Notes: generated from the sequence alone by a model not told the origin. Shown: positions 1-5,767, counted from the stretch's first letter. The stretch is DNA of 6,240 nt from Desulfobulbaceae bacterium (GCA_027011235.1 JALVAI010000404.1:1-6240); one strand, 5' to 3'. A program made the numbers and translations.

Positions 1-53
1 CCAAAATCCCGGGACAGCAGGAACCTGCCCTTGCCGGAGTCGGGGATTTTCAT
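1..53 (-). CDS. Start of third oxidoreductase operon gene, probably alpha subunit (partial)
   Basis: An ATG at 51-53 overlaps the TGA stop of the delta-subunit gene (50-52) in an ATGA junction, the same coupling seen between the gamma and delta genes. Seventeen codons are visible before the window ends, beginning MKIPDSGKGRFLLSRDF. No clear Shine-Dalgarno sequence precedes it, so translation is probably coupled to the upstream gene. In four-subunit 2-oxoacid:ferredoxin oxidoreductases the gene after gamma and delta is usually alpha (pyrimidine-binding and domain II) followed by beta (thiamine diphosphate). The alpha assignment therefore rests on gene order alone, because the visible N-terminus carries no diagnostic motif. 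The open frame and the overlap make a real gene likely. Confidence 0.6.
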   Translation of the reverse strand, partial: MKIPDSGKGRFLLSRDF

Positions 54-385
54 GGTTTGTCGTGATCGGCCGATTTGGTCCAGCCATGCTGGTTTATCGG
101 CGTTGCCTCGTCAACCATGGTGATGGCGCCGGCCGGGCATTCTTCAGCACAGATACCACAGCCCTTGCAGTATTCATAATCAATCACCGGCGGTATGGTT
201 TTGGAAACCGCACAGTCCGGGCAGTAGAGCCAACAGGTAAAACAGGCCATTTTATTTGTCTTGGCCGGAATGCAGACCTTGAGGTTTATTTCCGGGCGTA
301 ACACCCGCCAGGAACCGGTTCTGCCGCCGTCACCGGGACCGGGAGTCCCTCTGGATATAATTTCTTCAAAATTTTCGGTTGTCAT
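50..385 (-). CDS. porD: 2-oxoacid:ferredoxin oxidoreductase delta subunit (ferredoxin-like)
   Basis: A 111-residue ferredoxin-like subunit that carries electrons from the thiamine-diphosphate catalytic subunits to ferredoxin in the cytoplasm. The C-terminal half shows CxxCxxxCP at residues 48-56 and a classic CxxCxxCxxxCP at 73-84 (YCKGCGICAEECP), typical of PorD/VorD. The length fits the family. The N-terminal 40 residues are rich in Gly and Pro, with an extra cysteine at 38. The first motif lacks its canonical leading cysteine: Lys45 occupies that position, and Cys38 and Cys58 are possible substitutes. The start is supported by GGAGGA on the minus strand at 391-396, five bases before the ATG. 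The ATG overlaps the gamma-subunit stop by 4 bp. The substrate (pyruvate, 2-oxoisovalerate or other) cannot be read from this subunit, so the por name is a family-level label. Confidence 0.88.
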   Translation of the reverse strand: MTTENFEEIISRGTPGPGDGGRTGSWRVLRPEINLKVCIPAKTNKMACFTCWLYCPDCAVSKTIPPVIDYEYCKGCGICAEECPAGAITMVDEATPINQHGWTKSADHDKP

Positions 386-948
386 TTACTTCCTCCAACA
401 GCGGTGTTGTCATAGGCAAGTTGTGCCGCTTTTGCGTTGAGCTCGGGTCGTTTGCCATTGAATTCTTTTTGTATGGCCTCCAGAAGAACATCAATTTCCA
501 CCAGGCCGGTTGCCTTGGAAAAAGCGCCGATTATTCCCGAATTAACGATCCCCGGCGGCAGGCCCGCCTGTACCGCATGTCGGGTCACGTCACAGACGGC
601 AACCTTGCGGCCCTTGAAGTCATACTCTTCAGGGGATTTTGCACCGTTAAGGACAACAAGGCCGTCGTCTTTCAGGCCGGCGGCCACATCTACTTCCTCA
701 AGCAAGGTGTGGTCCAGAACGATGATCATATCCGGTGTGGTAATGGGTGAGAGGTCATAAATTTTTTCCTTGGAAATTTTCAGCGAGGTAAAGACAGCGG
801 CGCCCCGTCGTTCCGTACCGAATGTGGGCGTCATGACCGCACCTTTAAACCCCGAGGCAAAGGCTGCGTTTGCAACGATCTTGGCCGCCGTGATCGCTCC
901 CTGGCCTCCACGGCCGTGCCATCGTATCTCAAGTATGTCTTTTTTCAT
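382..948 (-). CDS. porC: 2-oxoacid:ferredoxin oxidoreductase gamma subunit
   Basis: A 188-residue gamma subunit (POR/KOR gamma family) of a CoA-dependent 2-oxoacid:ferredoxin oxidoreductase, which reversibly converts a 2-oxoacid plus CoA to acyl-CoA, CO2 and reduced ferredoxin. Family signatures are the N-terminal GRGGQGAITAAKI (residues 12-24), the PTFGTERRG segment (41-49), a VLDHTLLE region near 76-83 and the GIIGAFSKATGL segment (138-149). The length is typical for separate gamma subunits. It is the first gene of the minus-strand operon visible here. No strong Shine-Dalgarno sequence precedes the ATG at 946-948; only a GGTGA lies three bases away, so initiation may be modest. The gene ends in an ATGA overlap with the delta subunit. 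A branched-chain (VOR) version is as compatible with this sequence as pyruvate synthase, and the divergent ilvE gene next door makes that worth considering. Confidence 0.9.
   Translation of the reverse strand: MKKDILEIRWHGRGGQGAITAAKIVANAAFASGFKGAVMTPTFGTERRGAAVFTSLKISKEKIYDLSPITTPDMIIVLDHTLLEEVDVAAGLKDDGLVVLNGAKSPEEYDFKGRKVAVCDVTRHAVQAGLPPGIVNSGIIGAFSKATGLVEIDVLLEAIQKEFNGKRPELNAKAAQLAYDNTAVGGSK
391..396 (-). promoter_or_regulatory. Ribosome binding site of the delta-subunit gene
   Basis: Read on the minus strand this is GGAGGA, followed by five bases and then the ATG at 383-385. It lies inside the end of the gamma-subunit gene. It fixes the delta start and lets that gene be translated well despite the overlap, in contrast to the weak site in front of the gamma gene. 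Confidence 0.75.
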
Positions 949-1004
949 TGTTCACCGATGTGATAGATTCATCTTTTCCATGAAAGCTGTTTCGCTGCCG
1001 TCCA

Positions 1005-1033
1005 GCAATAACAACAGATTAGCGGGATTTCAA
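1005..1033 (-). promoter_or_regulatory. Candidate promoter for the oxidoreductase operon
   Basis: On the minus strand TTGAAA (1028-1033) is followed after 17 bp by TATTGC (1005-1010), which would place the transcription start about 50 bases before the gamma-subunit ATG. The -35 match is good and the -10 match is weak. This is the best candidate I found by eye upstream of the operon and is unproven. Confidence 0.28.
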
Positions 1034-1163
1034 CCGATTCTTTCGGCTGCATGCATGTCCGAGCCGGATTTTCTATCGGTCCTTCCGCCCCGCCCTGGTC
1101 CCGGATACTTCCATGGAAAATTATTTGTTCCCCAAATTCAGGCAATAGTCTCCTATTTTTTCC

Positions 1164-1191
1164 TTGATGCCGACAGCGAAAAGTTTATATG
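1164..1191 (+). promoter_or_regulatory. Candidate ilvE promoter
   Basis: TTGATG (1164-1169) and TATATG (1186-1191) are separated by 16 bp, each a four- to five-base match to the sigma-70 consensus. The start would fall near 1198, giving ilvE a leader of roughly 150 nt that contains the inverted repeat at 1280-1317. Prediction by eye only. Confidence 0.3.
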
Positions 1192-1279
1192 TTGTGCACT
1201 GTCTGCGGTGCAGGTGTGTGAGGAGCCCATCACTTACTAATAAATTCACAGATGAAATGCTGTGTTTTTTTCAAAGACC

Positions 1280-1317
1280 CTGTAAAGAAGCGGCATTTTT
1301 CCAAGGTGCCGTTACAG
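1280..1317 (+). promoter_or_regulatory. Imperfect inverted repeat in the ilvE leader
   Basis: CTGTAA (1280-1285) and CGGCA (1291-1295) pair with TGCCG (1307-1311) and TTACAG (1312-1317), leaving a five-base bulge on the left arm and an 11-base loop. It ends 30 bases before the ilvE start codon. It could be a leader hairpin affecting translation or a protein-binding site. No run of T follows it, so it is not a conventional attenuator terminator. Confidence 0.45.
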
Positions 1318-1346
1318 CCCGATAATCATCAACTGCCGAGGATAAT

Positions 1347-2411
1347 GTGGAAATTACAATTAAAAAAGCCGACACGTTAAAAGAACATCCGGACGACTCA
1401 TCTCTTGGGTTTGGGACCTATTTCACCGATCACATGTTTGTTATGGACTATGCCCCTGAAAAAGGATGGCATGATCCACGTATTGAGCCGTACGGCCCCA
1501 TGGAAATGTACCCCTCGTCCATGGTGCTTCACTATGGGCAGGCTATTTTTGAAGGGTTGAAGGCCTATCACACCGATTCCGGCGGGGTGCAGCTCTTCAG
1601 GCCCAGGGACAATATTAAACGTATGAACAGGTCGGGTGAGCGGCTCTGTATGCCGCCGCTGGATGAGGATTTTGTCCTTGAGGCGATGTTGGAATTACTG
1701 AAACTTGAAAAGGGCTGGGTACCAAAAGCCGACGGCACCTCCCTGTATATCAGGCCGACGATCATTGCCACGGACCCCTATATCGGCCTGCGGCCGTCGT
1801 TTACGTATCGTTTTTTCATTATCCTGTCCCCGGTCGGTGCCTATTATCCGGAAGGTTTTGATCCGGTAAAAATCTGGGTCACTTCAAAGTATGTCCGGGC
1901 CGTGCGTGGGGGCGTGGGCGAGGCAAAAACAGCCGGTAATTATGCGGCAAGCCTCTATGCAACCAAGCTTGCCAACGAGGATGGCTATACCCAGGTGATG
2001 TGGCTTGACGGGGTTGATCTCAAGTATGTCGAAGAGGTGGGGTCCATGAACATCTTCTTCGTGATCGGCGATGAACTGATTACCCCTGAACTCAACGGCA
2101 GTATCTTGTCCGGCGTGACCAGGGATTCTGTGATCCAGCTTGCCGAGTCGTGGGGCATCAAGGTTGTTGAACGGAAAATTTCCATTGATGAAGTCTATGC
2201 AGCGCATGCGGACGGCTCCTTGAAGGAGGTCTTTGGCTCAGGCACCGCCGCTGTTATTTCTCCAGTCGGCAATATTAAATTCGATGGTAAGGAAATTACC
2301 ATTGGGGATGGCGGGGTCGGGCCGCTGGCAGCCCGGTTCTTCAATGATCTGACCGCCATTCAGTACGGCAAGGCGGAGGACCCGTTCAACTGGATTATGC
2401 CCGTAGGTTGA
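1347..2411 (+). CDS. ilvE: Branched-chain amino acid aminotransferase
   Basis: A 354-residue class IV (fold type IV) PLP enzyme that transfers the amino group between glutamate and branched-chain 2-oxoacids, the last step of valine, leucine and isoleucine synthesis or the first step of their breakdown. It matches the longer eukaryotic/Bacillus-type BCAT: LGFGTYFTDHMFVMDY (20-35), HYGQAIFEGLKAY (62-74), the PLP-lysine segment GEAKTAGNYA with Lys194, the EEVGSMN motif (229-235), SGVTRDS (255-261) and FGSGTAAVISPVG (296-308). It looks complete and of normal length. I start it at GTG 1347 because the frame has a stop at 1323-1325 and no other start before the conserved region. GAGGA at 1338-1342 gives a slightly short four-base spacing. 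An ATG at 1345 lies in another frame and stops after 11 codons. It is monocistronic, closed by the terminator at 2445-2484. Confidence 0.95.
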   Translation: MEITIKKADTLKEHPDDSSLGFGTYFTDHMFVMDYAPEKGWHDPRIEPYGPMEMYPSSMVLHYGQAIFEGLKAYHTDSGGVQLFRPRDNIKRMNRSGERLCMPPLDEDFVLEAMLELLKLEKGWVPKADGTSLYIRPTIIATDPYIGLRPSFTYRFFIILSPVGAYYPEGFDPVKIWVTSKYVRAVRGGVGEAKTAGNYAASLYATKLANEDGYTQVMWLDGVDLKYVEEVGSMNIFFVIGDELITPELNGSILSGVTRDSVIQLAESWGIKVVERKISIDEVYAAHADGSLKEVFGSGTAAVISPVGNIKFDGKEITIGDGGVGPLAARFFNDLTAIQYGKAEDPFNWIMPVG

Positions 2412-2444
2412 GGGAAAGAATTATATAAAAGAGTGGTTTATTAC

Positions 2445-2484
2445 GAAGCGGTACAGGTCAAAGCGCGTGTGCCGCTTCTTTTTT
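2445..2484 (+). terminator. Intrinsic terminator after ilvE
   Basis: GAAGCGGTAC (2445-2454) pairs with GTGCCGCTTC (2469-2478), a 10-bp stem with one T-G pair and a 14-base loop, followed directly by six T (2479-2484). It lies 33 bp past the ilvE stop and separates ilvE from the downstream regulator operon. Confidence 0.9.
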
Positions 2485-2550
2485 GTTCAGACCGGCCTTT
2501 AGTTTATACAACACTTCTGCAAACCGTATCCATCCAATGCAACGGGAGAC

Positions 2551-2579
2551 TTGTCGGAGCGTTGTCCATATTGTATATA
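2551..2579 (+). promoter_or_regulatory. Candidate promoter of the XRE-cupin/acyl-CoA synthetase operon
   Basis: TTGTCG (2551-2556) is followed after exactly 17 bp by TATATA (2574-2579). The predicted start near 2586 would leave a leader of about 230 nt spanning all the dyads in this gap. Both boxes match consensus at four of six positions. A promoter closer to the gene cannot be excluded. Confidence 0.35.
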
Positions 2580-2638
2580 GACGATTTGTTTGAGGCACCC
2601 TTGATTGATTGAGGCAGGGCGTGGAAAAATAGTTATCC

Positions 2639-2657
2639 GATGACGGATCGGGTCATC
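2639..2657. repeat. Palindrome, possible operator
   Basis: GATGAC (2639-2644) and GTCATC (2652-2657) form a perfect 6-bp dyad around a 7-base centre. Its size suits a dimeric helix-turn-helix protein, and the next gene encodes one, so autoregulation is a reasonable but untested idea. Confidence 0.35.
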
Positions 2658-2701
2658 CTGCGAACACAATGTGTGGCAATGGGGGCGGTTTTTGAAAATG
2701 C

Positions 2702-2718
2702 ATGCCATTTCATGGCAT
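2702..2718. repeat. Perfect hairpin before a run of A
   Basis: ATGCCAT (2702-2708) and ATGGCAT (2712-2718) form a 7-bp stem with a TTC loop, followed by seven A on the plus strand. It has no T run on its 3' side for plus-strand transcripts, so it does not look like a terminator for them. It may be a leader stem-loop or a binding site. Confidence 0.45.
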
Positions 2719-2817
2719 AAAAAAACGCAATAAACCCGATTTGGAGAGGATTGCTTCAAAGGCCCGCCCTCTGTGGCTGATTTTTTTTACATTGAACCGT
2801 AACACTTTGGGAGAATT

Positions 2818-3387
2818 ATGAAATCTGAAAAGGTAGGCCAGCGAATACGCACGTATATGGAGAAGAAGGATATAAGCCTTGACAAGCTTGCCCAGGAAAC
2901 CGGGCTTGCGAAGGATTTCCTTACTTCGGTTATTGAGGATGATGTCTTTCCCTCTCTGGGACCGCTGGTGAAAATAGCGCGGGCGCTGGAGGTTCGGCTC
3001 GGCACATTTCTTGATGATCACATCAGCACTGATCCCCTTATCATTCGTAAATCCGAACGTACCAGTGAAATGAGTATGCTGCGGGGAAAAGACAAACCGG
3101 TGGCGCTCAAATTCTATTCTCTGGGTAAGGGAAAAAGTGATCGCAACATGGAGCCGTTCTACGTGGAGCTGCTGCCGGAATCTGCCCAGGAGAAAAATCT
3201 CTCCAGCCATGAAGGCGAGGAATTCATCGTGGTTCAGGAAGGCGAGGTTGAGGTGATCTATGGGACGGAAACCGCCACCCTCTCCAAAGGGGATTCCATA
3301 TACTACAATTCCATTGTACCGCATTATGTAAGCTGCGTGGGGGATACCCCGGCTGCCATTTATGCCGTACTGCATATTCCGGCATAG
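2818..3387 (+). CDS. XRE-family regulator with C-terminal cupin domain
   Basis: A 189-residue cytoplasmic transcription regulator. Residues about 6-65 form an XRE/lambda-repressor-type helix-turn-helix (VGQRIRTYMEKKDISLDKLA, then TGLAKDFLTSVIEDD and LVKIARALEV). Residues about 115-187 form a small beta-barrel cupin 2 domain with the motifs SHEGEEFIVVQEGEVEVIYG (130-149) and GDSIYYNSIVPHYVSC (158-173). His131, Glu135 and His169 sit where cupins often bind metal, so a small-molecule ligand or metal is likely, identity unknown. GGGAG (2809-2813) lies four bases before the ATG. The acyl-CoA synthetase gene begins 8 bp after the stop, so the regulator probably responds to the substrate or product of that enzyme and controls its own operon. 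This XRE-cupin architecture is common, and length and motifs are intact. Confidence 0.9.
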   Translation: MKSEKVGQRIRTYMEKKDISLDKLAQETGLAKDFLTSVIEDDVFPSLGPLVKIARALEVRLGTFLDDHISTDPLIIRKSERTSEMSMLRGKDKPVALKFYSLGKGKSDRNMEPFYVELLPESAQEKNLSSHEGEEFIVVQEGEVEVIYGTETATLSKGDSIYYNSIVPHYVSCVGDTPAAIYAVLHIPA

Positions 3388-3395
3388 GTGAGACC

Positions 3396-5063
3396 ATGAG
3401 TGATTCTTTACGCGAAGTGACCCTTGGGCAGTTGCTGGATGAGGCAATAGAAGCTCATCCGGATAATGAAGCCATAGTCTATGTTGACCGCAACCTGCGC
3501 ATGACCTACCGCGAGTTCGGCGAGGTGGTGGATTCCCTGGCAAAGGGCTTGATGGCTCTTGGCGTGCAAAAGGGGGAAAAGGTGGCGGTCTGGGCCACCA
3601 ATGTTCCCTACTGGGTGGCCCTGCAGTTTGCCACTGCTAAAATCGGGGCTATTCTGCTCACCGTCAATACCAACTATAAACAGGCGGAACTGGCCTATCT
3701 GCTGGAGCAGTCGGAGACGGAGAATATCTTTATTATCGACGGCTATCAGGATACCGACTACCTGCAGACCATGTATGACCTGGTTCCTGAATTAAAGGAA
3801 CAGAAACGGGGAGAACTGAAGAGCAAGCGCTTTCCTGACCTGCGCCGCGTCTTTTTCCTTGGCCCGGAGAAACATCGTGGCCTGTATTCCATGCCCGAGG
3901 TGATGGGCATGGCTGCCATGACAGATGATGACGCCTACAAAGAACGGCAGGCGCAGCTTGACCCCCATGACGTGGTTAATATGCAGTACACATCCGGCAC
4001 CACGGGTTTTCCCAAGGGGGTCATGCTTACCCATTACAATATCGGCAATAATGGCTATTACATCGGGGCCAACCAGAATTTCAGCCATCGTGACCGGCTC
4101 TGTCTGCCGGTGCCTCTTTTTCACTGTTTTGGTTGTGTTCTTGGTGTGTTGGCAGCGGTCAGTCATAGCGCTACCCTTGTCATCCTGGAAAAATTTGATC
4201 CGGTGCAGGTGATGACTTCGGTGGAGACGGAGCGTTGTACGGCGCTTTACGGTGTGCCCACCATGTTTATCGCCATTCTGGATCATCCCCTGTTTGATAA
4301 ATTTGATTTTTCATCTCTGCGCACGGGGATCATGGCCGGATCGCCCTGTCCGGTCCATATCATGCGCAAGGTGATTGATCAAATGCATATGACGGAAATC
4401 ACCATCTGTTACGGGCTGACCGAGGCGTCGCCGGTTATTACCCAGACCCTGCCCACCGATGACATGCAGAGGCGGACGGAAACCGTTGGCAAGGTGATGC
4501 CCCATATCGAGATGAAGATTGTTGATCCGGAAACCAATGAGACCCTTGGGCCTGGAGAACAGGGAGAGCTTTGCTGTCGCGGCTATAATGTAATGAAGGG
4601 ATACTACAACAATGAAGAGGCCACTGCCAAGGCGATAGACAGCGATAATTGGCTCCATTCCGGTGACCTTGGAGTTATTGACGAATCCGGATACCTGGCC
4701 ATTACCGGCCGCCATAAGGATATGATTATTCGAGGGGGTGAAAATATTTATCCCCGGGAAATCGAGGAGTTTCTCTTTGGTCTGGATGGTGTGCTCGATG
4801 TCCAGGTTGCTGGTGTTCCCAGCCGGAAATATGGCGAGGAGGTCGGCGCCTTTATCATCAAAAAGAAGGGGTCAGATTTGACGGAGGATGATGTTCGTGA
4901 TTTCTGCCGGGGACAGATCGCCTGGCATAAAATTCCCAAACATGTCGCCTTTGTTGACAGCTATCCCATGACCGCCAGTGGCAAGATTCAGAAGTATAAG
5001 CTTCAGGAAATGTCGGTGGAACTCTTTCCCGGAGAAGACCGGATTCCGGTTGGTGGAGAATAG
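3396..5063 (+). CDS. AMP-forming acyl-CoA synthetase
   Basis: A 555-residue member of the ANL (AMP-binding) superfamily, which activates a carboxylic acid with ATP to an acyl-adenylate and then forms the CoA thioester. Visible core motifs are the P-loop YTSGTTGFPKG (198-208), CYGLTEASP (338-346), HSGDLG with Asp424 (421-426), the hinge GRHKDMIIRGGENIYP (438-453) and the catalytic lysine in SGKIQK (Lys530). The overall sequence resembles medium/long-chain fatty acyl-CoA ligases of the ACSF2/YngI type more than acetyl-CoA synthetase, but chain length and branching cannot be read directly. Residues about 132-185 form a longer linker before the P-loop than I expect in compact members. No membrane segment is evident. 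AGGTGA (3386-3391) overlaps the regulator's stop codon, so translation is likely coupled to it. A strong terminator follows 11 bp after the stop. Confidence 0.92.
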   Translation: MSDSLREVTLGQLLDEAIEAHPDNEAIVYVDRNLRMTYREFGEVVDSLAKGLMALGVQKGEKVAVWATNVPYWVALQFATAKIGAILLTVNTNYKQAELAYLLEQSETENIFIIDGYQDTDYLQTMYDLVPELKEQKRGELKSKRFPDLRRVFFLGPEKHRGLYSMPEVMGMAAMTDDDAYKERQAQLDPHDVVNMQYTSGTTGFPKGVMLTHYNIGNNGYYIGANQNFSHRDRLCLPVPLFHCFGCVLGVLAAVSHSATLVILEKFDPVQVMTSVETERCTALYGVPTMFIAILDHPLFDKFDFSSLRTGIMAGSPCPVHIMRKVIDQMHMTEITICYGLTEASPVITQTLPTDDMQRRTETVGKVMPHIEMKIVDPETNETLGPGEQGELCCRGYNVMKGYYNNEEATAKAIDSDNWLHSGDLGVIDESGYLAITGRHKDMIIRGGENIYPREIEEFLFGLDGVLDVQVAGVPSRKYGEEVGAFIIKKKGSDLTEDDVRDFCRGQIAWHKIPKHVAFVDSYPMTASGKIQKYKLQEMSVELFPGEDRIPVGGE

Positions 5064-5074
5064 TCGCTATATAT

Positions 5075-5119
5075 CGATATAGGGCATCCGCTGGATGCCC
5101 TATATCGTTTTGTTTTATT
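5075..5119 (+). terminator. Intrinsic terminator after the acyl-CoA synthetase
   Basis: A perfect 15-bp stem (5075-5089 with 5093-5107) closes a three-base GCT loop and is followed by TTTTGTTTTATT. The stem contains the G+C core GGGCATCC. On the minus strand the flank is not T-rich, so it should act only on plus-strand transcripts. Confidence 0.93.
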
Positions 5120-5182
5120 CATCATGGGCATTTAACCTGTGTGGCGGTAAAACGCCCTTGAGGAACATGCCGTTTAAGTGTG

Positions 5183-5566
5183 TTAAATAGAGGCGTCAAC
5201 TTTGCCAACAGCGGACTTGATAGCCTCCTGGCATTTGGGAGTAATCTTGTCCATATTCTGGTAGTAGCAGGTGATGATCCTTCCTTGCCCTTTTTTCACG
5301 TCTTTGCAAACACCATTTCTGTCTTTTGCCTTGTCACAGCTCTTTTTGATGTTCTCCACAACAGCGTGGATCATTTCGGCACATTTCTTGTTGGAGAGTT
5401 GCCCCATAGGCATCGCCCCTGTCCTCTGCTGAATACGCAGACAAACCATTCTTTCAGCGCCGGTTTTCCCGGCACAGTATTTTGCGGCGTCGGCCGTGCA
5501 ATCCCCTGCATAGACATTGGCAGCCATTAAAAGTACAGATGCGCTGATGAGTAGAAGTTTTTTCAT
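5183..5566 (-). CDS. Secreted cysteine-rich protein with two GLG1-like repeats
   Basis: A 127-residue protein with a clear Sec signal peptide: MKK, then a hydrophobic stretch to about residue 18 and a VYA-GDC cleavage site after Ala20. The mature part has eight cysteines (23, 31, 42, 62, 77, 87, 100, 112), an even number suited to disulfides in the periplasm. The second half, CKDVKKGQGRIITC (87-100) then an 11-residue gap to Cys112 within DKITPKC, fits the Cys-rich GLG1 repeat pattern (C-x12-C-x11-C). The first half (CTADAAKYC, then MVCL) is a diverged copy with different spacing. The function of bacterial GLG1-repeat proteins is not established, and none is inferred here. I use the ATG at 5566 rather than the upstream in-frame ATG at 5593, because AAGGAGG sits six bases before it and the signal peptide begins there. 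It is a single gene, convergent with the synthetase; no intrinsic terminator is obvious after it. Confidence 0.85.
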   Translation of the reverse strand: MKKLLLISASVLLMAANVYAGDCTADAAKYCAGKTGAERMVCLRIQQRTGAMPMGQLSNKKCAEMIHAVVENIKKSCDKAKDRNGVCKDVKKGQGRIITCYYQNMDKITPKCQEAIKSAVGKVDASI

Positions 5567-5572
5567 GTTCTT

Positions 5573-5579
5573 CCTCCTT
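5573..5579 (-). promoter_or_regulatory. Ribosome binding site that fixes the start of the secreted protein
   Basis: On the minus strand this is AAGGAGG, a seven-base anti-16S match, with six bases before the ATG at 5564-5566. It rules in favour of the 127-residue form with an N-terminal signal peptide over a 136-residue form starting at 5593. Confidence 0.85.
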
Positions 5580-5634
5580 TTGATGTGCCCCATAGATGGG
5601 AGTTAAGTGGCGGGTATGGTGATTTTGAGAGGCG

Positions 5635-5664
5635 ATGGGACCTGCTTTACAACAGGTGACCCAT
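5635..5664 (-). promoter_or_regulatory. Stem-loop in the leader of the secreted-protein gene
   Basis: ATGGG (5635-5639) and ACCTG (5640-5644) pair with CAGGT (5653-5657) and CCCAT (5660-5664), a 10-bp stem interrupted by a two-base bulge, with an 8-base loop. It lies between the predicted transcription start near 5713 and the start codon, after a run of eight T (minus strand). It could influence mRNA stability or translation, or bind a protein as DNA. Confidence 0.45.
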
Positions 5665-5719
5665 GGTCGATGGAAAAAAAATGATTCAAATCTTGTAAAA
5701 AGAACCAATTTGAAAAAAG

Positions 5720-5748
5720 AATTTACAAAACAGGAAGATAAGTGTCAA
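5720..5748 (-). promoter_or_regulatory. Near-consensus sigma-70 promoter of the secreted-protein gene
   Basis: On the minus strand a perfect TTGACA (5743-5748) is followed after 17 bp by TAAATT (5720-5725, four of six matches), with an A+T-rich downstream region. Transcription would start near 5713, giving a leader of about 147 nt. This is the best promoter in the window and suggests substantial expression. Confidence 0.7.
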
Positions 5749-5767
5749 GGAGTATTTTGGTAACATG

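Larger units (their letters stand above)
949..1346. other. Divergent intergenic region between oxidoreductase operon and ilvE
   Basis: These 398 bp hold no convincing gene. The plus-strand frame that runs from 770 to 1240 is antisense to the gamma-subunit gene over its first half and resembles no protein family. The region contains a candidate promoter for each side and, near ilvE, an inverted repeat at 1280-1317. A short minus-strand frame reading LLLLLDGSETAFMEKMNLSHR ends at 952, just before the gamma start. It lacks a good start codon and ribosome site, so I do not call it. Confidence 0.6.
2485..2817. other. Intergenic region upstream of the regulator-synthetase operon
   Basis: These 333 bp carry no supportable gene. 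The minus-strand frame at 2499-2759 starts with TTG, has no ribosome site and matches nothing I know. The region holds a candidate promoter and several short dyads: GATGAC/GTCATC (2639-2657), ACACA/TGTGT (2664-2674) and ATGCCAT/ATGGCAT (2702-2718). This concentration suggests regulatory DNA for the XRE-cupin gene. Confidence 0.5.

Noticed and set aside
952..1014. Short minus-strand frame (about 21 codons, ending MEKMNLSHR) just before the gamma-subunit start
   Set aside because: No ATG with a ribosome site except for the last nine codons. A leader peptide is conceivable but not supported.
770..1240. 156-residue plus-strand frame across the gamma-subunit start and the divergent gap
   Set aside because: First half is antisense to the gamma subunit; no ribosome site and no family resemblance.
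2499..2759. 86-residue minus-strand frame in the gap before the XRE-cupin gene
   Set aside because: TTG start, no Shine-Dalgarno sequence, no recognisable motif, and it spans promoter-like and dyad sequences.
2710..3543. 277-residue minus-strand frame opposite the XRE-cupin gene and the synthetase start
   Set aside because: It is antisense to two clearly conserved proteins, with low-complexity His/Arg-rich composition and no recognisable domain.
5130..5188. ATTTAAC/GTTAAAT and GGCG/CGCC dyads after the secreted-protein gene as a possible minus-strand terminator
   Set aside because: The stems are short or far apart, with no T run on the minus strand, so a terminator call is not justified.
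5183..5593. Longer 136-residue form of the secreted protein starting at the upstream ATG
   Set aside because: AAGGAGG lies six bases before the internal ATG at 5566, and the signal peptide begins there; the extra nine residues would precede the signal peptide.
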